Source: Pseudomonadota bacterium (GTDB lineage: Bacteria; Pseudomonadota; Gammaproteobacteria; Burkholderiales; Burkholderiaceae_F). Taken from it: 64,000 bases of DNA. Location of the stretch: NCBI GenBank assembly GCA_021842465.1, contig JAKBZN010000001.1, positions 107,865 to 171,864 of the forward strand, written 5' to 3'. Positions within the stretch are counted from its first letter, which is position 1; the number at the start of each line of letters is the position of its first letter. The notes beneath the pieces are model-generated. The model was not told the origin of the DNA and did not search any database. It worked only from the letters and a program-made list of their open reading frames with translations. The translations under genes and the position numbers were made by a program. Below, one piece after another: positions 7,266 through 17,182 of the stretch.

Positions 7266-9959
7266 ATGAGCGCCCTCACCATGAACCCGCATTATCTGGC
7301 TCCGCTCTTTGCACCGCGCTCGGTTGCCGTGATCGGCGCCAATGATCGTCCGGAATCCGCGGGCGGCGTCACCTTCCGCAACCTGTTGAAAAGCCGATAC
7401 CAGGGAAAACTGTTTGCGGTCAATCCCGAATACGCCAGGGTTCAGCGGCACCACGCCTACCCCAGCATCGATGCCATTGCCCAACCGATCGACCTGGCGG
7501 TGATCGCTACGCCGGCAGCGACGGTCCCGGAAATCGTCGATGCCTGCGGCAAGCGCGACGTGAAGGCGGCCGTGATCCTTTCCGCCGGCTTCGGTGAAGG
7601 CAGTGGATCGGGCCGCGACCTGGAGCGGCAGATCCTGGAACGCGCCCGCATGTACGGGATCCGCCTGCTCGGACCGAATTGCCTGGGGGTCATGCGCCCA
7701 TCGATCGGGCTCAACGCGACATTCGGCAAGGCCGGGGCGAAGCCCGGTAGCCTCGCGCTGGTTTCGCAGTCGGGCGCCTTGTGCACGGCCATTCTCGACT
7801 GGGCTCTCCCCAACGACGTCGGCTTTTCCAGCGTCGTATCCATGGGATCGACTGCCGACGTCGACTTCGGCGAAATCCTCGACTATCTGGTCTCGGACCC
7901 GCAGACGGAGAGCATCCTCCTGTACATCGAGGGCATCCGACATGCACGCGGCTTCATGAGCGCGTTGCGCGCCGCGGCGCGCAGCAAACCCGTGTTCCTG
8001 GTCAAGGTCGGGCGACACGAAGCCGGTTCGAAAGCCGCGCATTCCCATACCGGCGCCATGGTTGGCGCGGACGACGTGTTCGACGCGGCGATCCGCCGCT
8101 CCGGTGCCGTGCGGGTCGCCAGCATCGTACAGTTGTTTTCCGCAGCCCAGGCCTTGTCGACGCGATTCCGACCGACCGGCGATCGCCTGGCAATCGTGAC
8201 CAACGGGGGCGGCCCGGGCGTCATGGCGGGCGACCGGGCCGAGGATCTCGGGGTGATGCTGGCGCACCTGTCCGATGACACCCTGCAGAGGCTGGACAAG
8301 GCCCTGCCCCGGACCTGGTCGCACGGCAATCCGGTCGACATCGGCGGCGACGCGGCCGCCGAACGCTATCGCAGTGCGGTCATTGCGTGCATGGATGATC
8401 CGGCGGTCGACGGCGTGATGGTGATCCTGACCCCCCAAGCCATGACCGAACCGCTGGCCGCGGCCGAAGCGGTGATCGACATCGCAGGCCGGTTTTCCAA
8501 ACCGCTGATCGCATGCTGGATGGGGGAAACGGAGGTGGCGGGCAGCCGTGCAGCCTTCGCCCGGGCCCGAATTCCCAATTTCCGGACACCGGAACCGGCG
8601 GTCGAGGTGTTTGCCTATCTCTCGGCCTACTACCGGAACCAGCAGTTGCTGATGCAGGCCCCGGGGCCGACGTCGCACGCATCCCCGCCCGATATCGACG
8701 GCGCGCGCCTGCTGATCGAAAATGCGCTGGCCGAGCATCGCACGGTGCTGAGCGAAATCGAATCGAAGGCCGTACTCGCGGCGTTTCAAATCCCGATCGC
8801 GCGCGCCATGGTGGCGCGTTCGCCGGCCGAAGCGCTCCTCGTCGCCGAGCAACTGGGTTTGCCGGTCGCGATGAAGATCCACTCACGCGACATCCCGCAC
8901 CAATCCGATGCGGGGGGCATCCGCCTGAACCTGGCCAATGCCGAGGCGGTACACGTCGCGTTCCACGAGATTCTCGAGTCCGTGCGCAAGACGCGTCCCG
9001 AGGCACGCATCGATGGCGTCGTGATCGAACCGATGGTCGACCGACCCAATCGGCGCGAACTGATGGTCGGTGTCATCAGCGACCCCTTGTTCGGACCGGT
9101 CGTGCGCTTCGGCGCGGGCGGTGTGATGGCGGAAGTGATGGGCGACCGATCCGTGGCGCTCCCACCGCTCAACCCATACCTGGTGCGCGACATGATTCAA
9201 AGCACCCGGATCGCACGGCTGCTGGGACCGTTCCGTCAAATGCCGGCAACCGACATGGCGGCGCTGGAGAACATCCTGCTCCGCGTATCCGAAATGGTGT
9301 GCGAACTCCCGCACATCCGCGAGATGGACATCAACCCGCTGGTCCTGGACGAGCAAGGCGCCGTCACGGTCGACGCACGCATCGTGGTGGATTACCCCAA
9401 GCCCGGGGGCGAGCGGTATGGGCACATGGCGATCCACCCCTACCCCACGCACTTGGAAAGCCGCCAGATCCTGTCCGACGGTACGGAACTGATCATCCGT
9501 CCGATTCGTCCCGAGGACGCGGTCATCGAACAGGAATTCGTGCGCGGCCTTTCGGAAGAATCACGGTATTTCCGCTTCGTCGGAACCTTGCAGGAATTGA
9601 GCCCGACGATGCTGGCGCGCTTTACGCAGATCGACTACGACCGCGAGATGGCCCTGATCGCCGTCGTACAGGGCGCGCCGACGGAGACCGAAATCGGCGT
9701 CGCGCGCTACGTCATCCACCCGGACGGACAATCCTGCGAGTTCGCCCTGGTCGTTGCCGACGCATGGCGGCACAAGGGAATCAGCCATCGGCTAATGGAC
9801 GCGCTGATGGACGTGGCGCGGGGCAAGGGACTCAAGCGCATGGAGGGCGACGTGTTGTCAAACAACCGCAACATGCTCGATCTGGTGGCGACAATGGGAT
9901 TTGCGATCCACCCAACCACCGACGATCCCTCGCTCAAGCACGTCGTCAAGACGTTCTGA
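7266..9959 (+). CDS. Pat/YfiQ-type protein lysine acetyltransferase (acyl-CoA synthetase-like domain plus GNAT)
   Basis: 897 residues. Domains in order: CoA-binding Rossmann domain (about 10-140, SVAVIGANDRPES), succinyl-CoA ligase-like region (about 150-460, with VSQSGAL, HSHTGAM and NGGGPGVMAGDRAEDLG), ATP-grasp_5 (about 490-720), and a C-terminal GNAT acetyltransferase (about 735-890, with the acetyl-CoA loop near WRHKGISHRLM). The same architecture occurs in E. coli PatZ/YfiQ and Salmonella Pat, which acetylate acetyl-CoA synthetase and other proteins. The NDP-forming synthetase part is often regulatory rather than catalytic, and I cannot tell here. It is divergent from a deacetylase. Confidence 0.9.
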   Translation: MSALTMNPHYLAPLFAPRSVAVIGANDRPESAGGVTFRNLLKSRYQGKLFAVNPEYARVQRHHAYPSIDAIAQPIDLAVIATPAATVPEIVDACGKRDVKAAVILSAGFGEGSGSGRDLERQILERARMYGIRLLGPNCLGVMRPSIGLNATFGKAGAKPGSLALVSQSGALCTAILDWALPNDVGFSSVVSMGSTADVDFGEILDYLVSDPQTESILLYIEGIRHARGFMSALRAAARSKPVFLVKVGRHEAGSKAAHSHTGAMVGADDVFDAAIRRSGAVRVASIVQLFSAAQALSTRFRPTGDRLAIVTNGGGPGVMAGDRAEDLGVMLAHLSDDTLQRLDKALPRTWSHGNPVDIGGDAAAERYRSAVIACMDDPAVDGVMVILTPQAMTEPLAAAEAVIDIAGRFSKPLIACWMGETEVAGSRAAFARARIPNFRTPEPAVEVFAYLSAYYRNQQLLMQAPGPTSHASPPDIDGARLLIENALAEHRTVLSEIESKAVLAAFQIPIARAMVARSPAEALLVAEQLGLPVAMKIHSRDIPHQSDAGGIRLNLANAEAVHVAFHEILESVRKTRPEARIDGVVIEPMVDRPNRRELMVGVISDPLFGPVVRFGAGGVMAEVMGDRSVALPPLNPYLVRDMIQSTRIARLLGPFRQMPATDMAALENILLRVSEMVCELPHIREMDINPLVLDEQGAVTVDARIVVDYPKPGGERYGHMAIHPYPTHLESRQILSDGTELIIRPIRPEDAVIEQEFVRGLSEESRYFRFVGTLQELSPTMLARFTQIDYDREMALIAVVQGAPTETEIGVARYVIHPDGQSCEFALVVADAWRHKGISHRLMDALMDVARGKGLKRMEGDVLSNNRNMLDLVATMGFAIHPTTDDPSLKHVVKTF

Positions 9960-10020
9960 GCAAGCGACATGGGGGATATTCCCGGGATCCGCCGACAAAA
10001 AATCGCAGACTATCGATAAG

Positions 10021-10036
10021 CCATTGATTTCAATGG
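10021..10036 (-). terminator. Stem-loop at the 3' end of tRNA-Glu
   Basis: A 7-bp perfect stem with a 2-base loop (CCATTGA/TCAATGG) begins within the encoded CCA of tRNA-Glu. On the minus strand a run of six T follows about 18 bases later. It may be a terminator or a 3' processing structure. The gap before the T run makes a classical terminator uncertain. Confidence 0.35.
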
Positions 10037-10109
10037 CGTCCCCAAGGGGATTCGAACCCCTGTTACAACCGTGAAAGGGTCGTGTCCTAGGCCTCTAGAC
10101 GATGGGGAC
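10034..10109 (-). tRNA. tRNA-Glu (anticodon UUC)
   Basis: 76 nt including an encoded CCA. Acceptor arms GTCCCC and GGGGAC pair. The T arm has GGTTCGAATCC, and the anticodon loop reads CTTTCAC with anticodon TTC. It lies downstream of tRNA-Ala and gltX on the same strand, so the synthetase gene and its substrate tRNA may share a transcript. Confidence 0.97.
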
Positions 10110-10166
10110 CCGGCAAACAGTCTTTCTTCCCGCCGCTTCCGGAAACGGGATTCCGGAAACCGTGAG

Positions 10167-10242
<76 letters not shown>

Positions 10243-10287
10243 ACGCGGGAACCGCGCATTATACGCAAGGTTCGCGGGAATTGGCAA

Positions 10288-11709
10288 CTAGGATGCCAAC
10301 GCTGCGCGCACGCGGCGCACCGTCGCTTCGCGCCCCAGCAGTTCCAGCACCGCGTCGATGGATGGCGTCTGCGTCCGGCCGCTCACGGCGACCCGCAGGG
10401 GGATCGCGAACTGCGGCATCTTCAGCCCGAACTCGCCGAGCACCCGCTTGATCTGTTCGCTGATCGCGGCACGCCCCCACGAGCCAGCGTCTTCGGCCGC
10501 CCGCGCAAACGCCTGCAGGGCATCGCGAACCGGCCCCTGGACATGTTCGTGCAGCAGGTCCGCATGCACCTGGGGGTCGCGGTAGAACAGCATCGCTTCG
10601 TCCGCCAGTTCGTTGAGGGTCCGGACGCGCCCTTTGTACAGCGCGACCACGGCGGCCAGCTGCGGCCCACAACCCGGCTGGGCAGCATCGATTCCGTGCG
10701 TCTGCAGTCGCCGCGCCGTCAAGGATGCCAGACGCTGGTCGTCGGCCTCCTTCAAATATTCGCCGTTCAGCCAGAGCAGCTTGTTGATGTCGTACTGCGC
10801 CGGCGCGCGATTGACGTGTTCGAGGTCAAACCACTGCACGAGATCTTCGCGCGTGAACTTCTCCGCGTCGCCGTGGCTCCAGCCCAGCCGCGCAAGATAG
10901 TTGAACAGCGCCTCGGGCAGGAACCCGTCCTCTTCGTACTGCAGCACGCTCACCGCGCCGTGGCGCTTGGAGAGCTTCTGTCCGTCCGGGCCGAGAATCA
11001 TCGACAGGTGACCGAAGCGCGGCAGCGCGGCATCCTCGCCGAGGATTGCGCGGTAGATGTTGATCTGCCGCGGCGTGTTGTTGACATGGTCGTCGCCGCG
11101 CAGGACATGGGTGATTTCCATGTCGATGTCGTCGACGACCACCGCGAAGTTGTAGGTGGGAACGCCGTCACCGCGTGCAATGACGAGATCGTCCAGCTCC
11201 GCGTTGGCGATGTGGATCGGCCCCTTGACGAGATCGTTCCACCACACCTCTCCGGTGTCGGGCGTGCGAAAGCGGATCACCGGTGCTACGCCATCCGGCG
11301 GCGTCTTCCCCTGCGCACGTTCGGGACGCCAGCGCCCGTCGTAGCGCGGCTTCTCGCCGCGCGCAGTCTGGTCGGCACGCAGCGCGTCCAATTCCTCGCG
11401 GGTCGCATAGCACTTGTATGCCTTGCCTTCCGCCAGAAGACGCTCGATCACCTCGCGGTAGCGCGGCAGGCGGTCGGTCTGGCGGAACGGTCCCTCGTCG
11501 TACTCGAGGCCGAGCCACTGCATGCTGTCGAGGATGACCCGCACGGCCTCCTCCGTCGAGCGCTCGAGGTCCGTATCCTCGATCCGCAGGATGAAGGATC
11601 CGCCGTGGTGGCGGGCGAATGCCCAACTGAACAGCGCCGTGCGGGCCGTTCCAAGATGCAGCATGCCCGTCGGGCTGGGAGCGATCCGGGTGCGCACCGT
11701 CGATGTCAT
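10288..11709 (-). CDS. gltX: Glutamyl-tRNA synthetase
   Basis: 473 residues, close to E. coli GltX (471). The class I signature appears as HLGTAR near residue 18 (HIGH region) and KLSKRHG near residue 250 (KMSKS region). A class Ib C-terminal anticodon-binding domain follows. It attaches glutamate to tRNA-Glu, and one tRNA-Glu gene lies immediately downstream. The start ATG is 21 bp after the pyk stop, so pyk-gltX-tRNA-Ala-tRNA-Glu look like one transcription unit. Confidence 0.96.
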   Translation of the reverse strand: MTSTVRTRIAPSPTGMLHLGTARTALFSWAFARHHGGSFILRIEDTDLERSTEEAVRVILDSMQWLGLEYDEGPFRQTDRLPRYREVIERLLAEGKAYKCYATREELDALRADQTARGEKPRYDGRWRPERAQGKTPPDGVAPVIRFRTPDTGEVWWNDLVKGPIHIANAELDDLVIARGDGVPTYNFAVVVDDIDMEITHVLRGDDHVNNTPRQINIYRAILGEDAALPRFGHLSMILGPDGQKLSKRHGAVSVLQYEEDGFLPEALFNYLARLGWSHGDAEKFTREDLVQWFDLEHVNRAPAQYDINKLLWLNGEYLKEADDQRLASLTARRLQTHGIDAAQPGCGPQLAAVVALYKGRVRTLNELADEAMLFYRDPQVHADLLHEHVQGPVRDALQAFARAAEDAGSWGRAAISEQIKRVLGEFGLKMPQFAIPLRVAVSGRTQTPSIDAVLELLGREATVRRVRAALAS

Positions 11710-11730
11710 GCCGGCCTGTCCTGCGCGAAG

Positions 11731-13200
11731 CTACCGGCGCACCGGTTCCGATGCCAACCCGCCGTCGTCGGCACCATCCGGTCCGACTTTGGCGACCCGC
11801 AGCAGATTGGTCGTTCCCGACTGGCCGAAGGGGACGCCCGCCGCGATCACGACGTAATCTCCGACCGACGCGAACCCTTCCTGCAACGCGGCGCGGCACG
11901 CCAGATCGGTCATCGTGATGACGTCCGGGGCTCCGGTGCTATGCAGCGAATGCACGCCCCAGACCACCGCCAGACGCTGGGCGGTGCGCGGACTGGGGGT
12001 GAGCGACAGAATGGGAGCGTCCGGACGCTGCCGGGCCGCGCGCAATGCCGATGCGCCGGAAGCGGTGTAGGTGATGACGGTCTTGGCCGAGACGATGTGG
12101 GCCATCTGCCCCAGCGCCGCGCACACGGCGTCGGCGACGGTGGACGAGGCTTTCTGGTGGTCCGCATCGAGCAGCGCCCGGTACTGCGGATCCCCTTCCA
12201 CCTGGGTGATGATCCGATCCATGATCGTCACCGCTTCGACCGGATACTTGCCGGCGGCGGATTCGGCCGACAGCATGACGGCATCGGCGCCCTGGAAGAT
12301 CGCGCTGGCGACGTCGGACGCTTCCGCGCGGGTCGGGACCGGGCTGGCGGTCATCGATTCCAGCATCTGGGTCGCGACGACCACCGGCTTGCCTTCGCGG
12401 CGGCTCACCCGCACGATCAAGCGCTGCAGGATCGGCACCCGTTCCGGCGGCATCTCCACGCCGAGGTCCCCCCGCGCGACCATGATCGCGTCGGACACCG
12501 CCACGATCTCGTCGAGCCGATCGATCGCCGAGGGCTTTTCCAGCTTGGTCATGATGAGCGCGCGATCGCCGATGAGCGCACGCGCTTCCAGGACGTCTTC
12601 CGGCCGCTGGACAAACGACAGCGCGATCCAGTCGACGCCCAGGTCCAGCGCGTATTGCAGGTCGCGCCGATCCTTTTCCGTGAGCGGAGAAATCGGCAGC
12701 ACCACGCCCGGGACATTCACGCCCTTGCGGTCGCTCAGGCGCCCGCCGACCACCACGCGGGTATTGGCGAAATCGGGGCCGTGCTCTTCGACCCGCAGTT
12801 CCAGACGGCCGTCGTCGAGCAGGAGGGTCGCATCGCGCACCAGCGCGGCGAAAATCTCGGGATGCGGGAGATTGACGCGCCGCGCATCGCCATCGGCGGA
12901 ATCCAGGTCCAACCGGAAGGTCGCGTCCGGCTCGAGCATGACGGCGCCTTCGGCAAACTTGCCCACGCGCAGTTTCGGACCCTGCAGATCGCCCAGGATG
13001 GCGATCGGGCGGCCAAACTCCTGGCTGATCTTGCGGACGATGTCGAATCGGTCCTTGTGTTCGGCGTGCGACCCGTGACTGAAATTCAGCCGGAACACGT
13101 CGACGCCGGCGACGAACAAGCTGCGGATGATCTCTTCGGAGGAACTGGCGGGGCCAAGCGTGGCGACGATCTTGGCGTTGCGATTTCTGCGCATGGACAT
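11731..13200 (-). CDS. pyk: Pyruvate kinase
   Basis: 489 residues. The N-terminus has NAKIVATLGPASS. The barrel carries the signature IMVARGDLGVEMP with the phosphoryl-transfer Lys in IMTKLEKPSA upstream. The B domain and the C-terminal regulatory domain are present. It converts phosphoenolpyruvate and ADP to pyruvate and ATP. Two in-frame ATGs open the gene (13200 and 13194), and neither has a strong ribosome-binding site. It is co-oriented with gltX 21 bp downstream. The PykA and PykF types cannot be separated from sequence alone. Confidence 0.95.
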   Translation of the reverse strand: MSMRRNRNAKIVATLGPASSSEEIIRSLFVAGVDVFRLNFSHGSHAEHKDRFDIVRKISQEFGRPIAILGDLQGPKLRVGKFAEGAVMLEPDATFRLDLDSADGDARRVNLPHPEIFAALVRDATLLLDDGRLELRVEEHGPDFANTRVVVGGRLSDRKGVNVPGVVLPISPLTEKDRRDLQYALDLGVDWIALSFVQRPEDVLEARALIGDRALIMTKLEKPSAIDRLDEIVAVSDAIMVARGDLGVEMPPERVPILQRLIVRVSRREGKPVVVATQMLESMTASPVPTRAEASDVASAIFQGADAVMLSAESAAGKYPVEAVTIMDRIITQVEGDPQYRALLDADHQKASSTVADAVCAALGQMAHIVSAKTVITYTASGASALRAARQRPDAPILSLTPSPRTAQRLAVVWGVHSLHSTGAPDVITMTDLACRAALQEGFASVGDYVVIAAGVPFGQSGTTNLLRVAKVGPDGADDGGLASEPVRR

Positions 13201-13294
13201 TCAATTCAGAGGAAGATGCGGATTGTACGCGTCCCGGCAGTCGCGTATCGCATAATCGCCGTTTTTCGCGCGTCCGCAACCGGAAGGAGCCTCC

Positions 13295-14569
13295 GTGCAA
13301 TCCGATCGATCGCCCGCTGCCGCCAACGCTCGGGCGCGGCGCCGCGCCGCCGCGCGGATCGCGCTCCCGCTGATCACGCTCCTCGCAGTGGCCGCCCCCG
13401 GCGGCCGGGCCGCCCCCCTGCCGACACCGACCCACACCGTGATCGTCATCCTGGAGAACCATTCGGCATCCCAGGTTTACGGCAACCCGGACATGCCGTT
13501 CTACAACACGATCGCACGGCATGGCGCCCAGATGACCGGGGCTACGTTCGGAGAAACGCCCTACGGCATCATTCCCCGGGGATTCGAGCACCCCTTGCCC
13601 GCGCGCCCCAGCCAGGCCAATTACCTGTACCTGACATCGGGAAACAACCAAGGCGTGACACCGTCGTACTTCGAGGCGGCCGCCCCGTTTCCGGGGTACC
13701 CCTACCGGGGCATCGCCACCAACGCGCCGGACGGCGCGCATCTGCGGTTCCCGGCCTTCCACGTTCCCACCGGCATCGGCGACCGGATGATTCCCGCGAG
13801 GCTGCGCCCGTTTACGACGCCGAATCTCGGGGCGGCGGTGCGGGGGCATGGCGGAACGTTCGCGATTTTTTCCGAAACGCTGCCCTTCCCGGGATTCGAC
13901 GGCGACCTGTTCGGCACCGGCATCGGGCGGTACGCGCGCAAGCACAACCCGGTGATCAACTGGATCGGGTTTTCCGCCAAGCCGATCCCGGTTGCTGTGC
14001 GGCGGTTCGTTCTACCGGAGTCGGTCAATTTGGGATTTGGCGCCACGATCGACCCGAACACCGGCAGGCGCTACCGCGGGTTTGCCGTCGACGAGCAGGG
14101 CAAGCCGCTCGGATTCGAACACCTGCCGACGGTGAGCATCGTCATTCCCAACCTCGCCCACGACGCCCACGACGGGTCGCTGCGTGACGCCGACCAATGG
14201 CTGCGGCAACATATCCGGCCGTATGCGGACTGGGCGATGCGGCACAACGCCCTGCTCATTCTCACCTTCGATGAAAACGGAGCCGCGAAGTACGCAATCC
14301 ACGGCAATCCGTACAAGGAAGGCATCACCCCGATCCCGACCGTTTTCTACGGTCCGATGGTCAAGCCGGGGCGATATGCCGAACCATCCGATCACCTCAA
14401 CGTGCTCGCGACGATGCTCGCCATGCACGCGGACCTGGGTCGGTTCCGCAAGGACTTCGCGCAGTCTTACGCCGGGGCGGAGGCGAACCGGGAACTCGCC
14501 AACCTGCGGCCGATCCGCGACATTTTCGGCGCGGGGCGGGCCCTGACCGCCAACCCTCCCACTCGCTGA
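13295..14569 (+). CDS. Exported phosphoesterase/acid phosphatase (AcpA/phospholipase C superfamily)
   Basis: 424 residues from a GTG with AAGGAG five bases upstream. A twin-Arg-poor Sec-type signal peptide covers about residues 15-42 (LPLITLLAVAAPGGRAA). The mature protein begins with the family motif VIVILENHS, with a later catalytic DEN in LTFDENGAAKY and HLN in SDHLNVLATM. These are the metal and nucleophile regions of the PF04185 phosphoesterases. The exact substrate (phosphomonoester or phospholipid) is open. It is likely periplasmic. It is divergent from pyk with a 94-bp gap. Confidence 0.82.
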   Translation: MQSDRSPAAANARARRRAAARIALPLITLLAVAAPGGRAAPLPTPTHTVIVILENHSASQVYGNPDMPFYNTIARHGAQMTGATFGETPYGIIPRGFEHPLPARPSQANYLYLTSGNNQGVTPSYFEAAAPFPGYPYRGIATNAPDGAHLRFPAFHVPTGIGDRMIPARLRPFTTPNLGAAVRGHGGTFAIFSETLPFPGFDGDLFGTGIGRYARKHNPVINWIGFSAKPIPVAVRRFVLPESVNLGFGATIDPNTGRRYRGFAVDEQGKPLGFEHLPTVSIVIPNLAHDAHDGSLRDADQWLRQHIRPYADWAMRHNALLILTFDENGAAKYAIHGNPYKEGITPIPTVFYGPMVKPGRYAEPSDHLNVLATMLAMHADLGRFRKDFAQSYAGAEANRELANLRPIRDIFGAGRALTANPPTR

Positions 14570-14584
14570 GGGACCGCCCGCCGC

Positions 14585-14616
14585 CGGGAGATTCCCGCGA
14601 CTTTCACGCGATTTTT
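14585..14616 (+). terminator. Possible terminator after the exported phosphoesterase
   Basis: A short hairpin CGGGA-GAT-TCCCG lies 15 bases after the stop, followed by a second CGCG inverted repeat and a run of six T at 14611-14616 that reaches into the 3' end of the convergent EAL gene. The stems are short. Confidence 0.35.
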
Positions 14617-16733
14617 TCGATCGCCCTCTGTTGCCGCCACTGCTGTCCGAGCAGGACCTTCAGGTCAGGGCCGGTCTGCTGAAACGCCGGGTCTGCCGCC
14701 CCCAGCGATGCCACGGCGTGATTCTCCTTGAGCAACTCGTCGAGCGCCGTGCCATGGAGGCCGTGGTAATCGATGTAGCGTTGGACCGCGCAGGGGAAGC
14801 GGACGAAGTGTCCGACCAGTTCCGGCCAATGTTCCAGGGCCTTGTGCTGCTGCCGCCAAAGCAGATAGCCGGCAAACGCGCCCAGCGGCGTACAGGGCTG
14901 CTTCGGGTCGACGTTCCATCGGAATTGGCTCCGCCACTGCGGAACCTCGTCCGCCGGCATCGGCCGGGCGATCGCGTACCCCTGGCCCTGCTCCGCCCCC
15001 AGCACCGCCGCCGCCTCGACCAAAGCCGGATCCTCCAAGCCCTCGACGGTGACGGTGATGCCGAAATTCTTTGCCAGCGCCGTGAGATGGCAGATGAATT
15101 CGAGTGCGCGACTCGGGTCCTCGAAGGCGCTGCGCACCAGCCCTTGATCGATCTTCACGCCGTCGAACGGAATCGCATTCATGCGCAGCAGCGAACTGTG
15201 GCCCGAACCCAGGTCATCCTGCACCACCCGGAATCCCGCCTTGCGCAAAGCCATGATGCGGTCTTTTCGCTCGTCGAAGGAAACGCAGTCCTGCGTTTCC
15301 AGAACTTCCAGGTGGATCCGCTCCGGCGCAATGCCTGCCTTGGCGACCGTTTCGAACAGCACATCGCGATAGGCATCATCCGTGATCGCGTGGGCGGGCA
15401 GGTTGATGGATACCGACGGCTCCCATCCGCCGAAGTCGTCGCGCCACGAATGGATATCCCGACAGACGTGCCGCAAGCCCAATTCGAACAATTGCAGCAG
15501 ATCGTTGTTGCCCAGGGCGGGCAGGAAATCGCCCGGAGGAATCATCGTGCCGTCGAGGGAAACCAGGCGGGCGAGCGCCTCAAGGTGGCCGACCGTTCCC
15601 GCCTGTAGATCGACGATGGGCTGATACAACATCCGGACGGCGCCGTCGCGAAGCCGCCGGCGATAGATGTCCCGCTGGGACGCGGCGAGCACCGCGCCGT
15701 GTTCGATGCGAACCGCCGCGTGGCCGAGCAACTGCTGCACATGCCGCAACATGTCCCATCGCGCGATGGCGTTGAAAAAACTGGGCCAGCGGCTGAACAT
15801 CAGCAACAAGGAAAACGACTGTCCCGATTCGTCGATCAGCGGAACCGCCGCCACGCTGCGCAGCGACAGGTCCGCCAGCGCCGCCTGCCACGGCTCCCAG
15901 GTCGCGTCCAGGGAAATCGCCGCGCACACCTGCGGAACCCCGTCGCGCCACGCGTGCGCGATGGTGCCGTTGGCGATCGCCCCGCGCCCGCGCACCCGCA
16001 TCGGGGGGCAGCCCGCGCTTCCGATGTGATCGAGATACCGGATCCCGCCCGCGCCGCCGATCACCTCGACCCGCAGCAATCCCTGGGCATCCGGACGCGC
16101 CACGAGGCAGACATCCACGCCGTCGACCCGGGCGAGGGTATCGACGCACCCCTGCAGGAAATCGGCGGAATTGGCCGCTTCGCGCACCAACCGGGTCAGG
16201 CGGGAAATGATCGCGGACAGTTTGCCGTGCGCCTCGTCATGGCTGAGACTCTGCGCCTCCATGTCCAGCATGGTCCGGCGCAGCAGGGCCGAAACGAGGA
16301 CTTCCCGGTGCCCGCAATGCGCATCGCCGGGGCGCCACGTCCGCACCAGGGCGAGCACCTCATCCTGGTAGGAGTGGTACGCCTCGAGCAAGGTCGGCAG
16401 GTCCAGTCCGATCCGCTCGTGCACGAGCCCGATTTTCCGGGCCCAGGAGTAATGGGCGTATTGGGTCAGGTTGGGCGATAGCAGCATCGCGAAATGCTGC
16501 GCAAACCGGTGCTTGAGGTGCGCAACTTCCGCCGGTTCCAGTCGCGAGAGGATCTGCGACGTGCTGTCCCGGTGGAACAAGGTGTCGTAGAACCGGTCGG
16601 CGAATCGCGCCGATGCCCCCTCCACGACCCCCTGAATCGCCGGGTCGGCAAGAATGGCCGCAACCTCCTCGCCATACGCGGAGTCATAGGAGGAAAGATT
16701 GCGCGTTTCGTCGGAATCCGCTGACACGTCCAC
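14604..16733 (-). CDS. Globin-coupled sensor c-di-GMP phosphodiesterase (globin-GAF-EAL)
   Basis: 709 residues from a GTG with GGAG upstream. Residues about 15-165 look like a sensor globin, with a proximal-His candidate H105 in VHERIGLDLPTLLEAY. A GAF-like domain spans about 175-330. An EAL domain spans about 345-600 and keeps its catalytic set: EALAR, INLPAHA, EVLET, QDDLGSGHSSL in place of the common DDFGTGYSSL, KIDQGLV, VEGLED and GQGYAIARP. A roughly 100-residue C-terminal extension has unknown role. It probably hydrolyses c-di-GMP in response to heme-bound O2. Heme binding is inference. An FNR-like site lies about 97 bp upstream. Confidence 0.88.
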   Translation of the reverse strand: MDVSADSDETRNLSSYDSAYGEEVAAILADPAIQGVVEGASARFADRFYDTLFHRDSTSQILSRLEPAEVAHLKHRFAQHFAMLLSPNLTQYAHYSWARKIGLVHERIGLDLPTLLEAYHSYQDEVLALVRTWRPGDAHCGHREVLVSALLRRTMLDMEAQSLSHDEAHGKLSAIISRLTRLVREAANSADFLQGCVDTLARVDGVDVCLVARPDAQGLLRVEVIGGAGGIRYLDHIGSAGCPPMRVRGRGAIANGTIAHAWRDGVPQVCAAISLDATWEPWQAALADLSLRSVAAVPLIDESGQSFSLLLMFSRWPSFFNAIARWDMLRHVQQLLGHAAVRIEHGAVLAASQRDIYRRRLRDGAVRMLYQPIVDLQAGTVGHLEALARLVSLDGTMIPPGDFLPALGNNDLLQLFELGLRHVCRDIHSWRDDFGGWEPSVSINLPAHAITDDAYRDVLFETVAKAGIAPERIHLEVLETQDCVSFDERKDRIMALRKAGFRVVQDDLGSGHSSLLRMNAIPFDGVKIDQGLVRSAFEDPSRALEFICHLTALAKNFGITVTVEGLEDPALVEAAAVLGAEQGQGYAIARPMPADEVPQWRSQFRWNVDPKQPCTPLGAFAGYLLWRQQHKALEHWPELVGHFVRFPCAVQRYIDYHGLHGTALDELLKENHAVASLGAADPAFQQTGPDLKVLLGQQWRQQRAIEKIA

Positions 16734-17032
16734 TTGCTGCTCCGGTCGGTCTTGTTACTCGGCTCACGGTTGCACAACGTTCGTTACGCCCTGAAAGCGC
16801 ATATGGTTGTGTTATATCAAACGACAGCGTTGTTCTAAATCAAATCTTTTCCAAATAATAGTCGCACAGGTTTCTCGGTCATTGCCTCGAAATTGACCGG
16901 AAGTCCCGAACAAATGGATCGATCCGGGAAGCGCGTACGGACTCGGCACGCGACGCGCCGAAACGCGCTGCACGGCGGGGCTGGATACGTCGGGGAATTT
17001 GGGCGCGCGATCCGGCAACCCGTTGATTTTGC
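16734..17032. other. Intergenic region between the EAL gene and tRNA-Val
   Basis: This 299-bp gap has no credible gene. Bases 16800-16865 are clearly more AT-rich than the surroundings and contain an FNR-like palindrome and CATATG, a possible -10 for the EAL gene. The remainder is GC-rich and I see no structure in it. Confidence 0.6.
16830..16843. promoter_or_regulatory. FNR-like palindrome upstream of the globin-EAL gene
   Basis: The 14-mer TTGTTCTAAATCAA matches TTGAT-N4-ATCAA at 9 of 10 defined positions. It is centred about 34 bp upstream of CATATG on the minus strand, close to the 32-bp spacing of class II FNR promoters. A true FNR homologue is encoded at 40.1 kb. Confidence 0.45.
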
Positions 17033-17107
17033 TGGTGGACGGCACAGGGTTCGAACCTGTGACCCCTGCCGTGTGAAGGCAGTGCTCTACCGCTGAGCTA
17101 GCCGTCC
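17033..17107 (-). tRNA. tRNA-Val (anticodon CAC)
   Basis: 75 nt with encoded CCA. Acceptor arms GGACGGC and GCCGTCC pair perfectly, the T arm has GGTTCGAACC, and the anticodon loop TTCACAC gives CAC. It lies alone, downstream of dnaQ on the same strand (75 bp gap). Confidence 0.97.
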
Positions 17108-17182
17108 GATGGGGGGAAGAGGCGGGATTCTAACGCAGACCTGCCACCGCTCCAATTTCCGGGCGCGACGCCGCCGTCCAGC

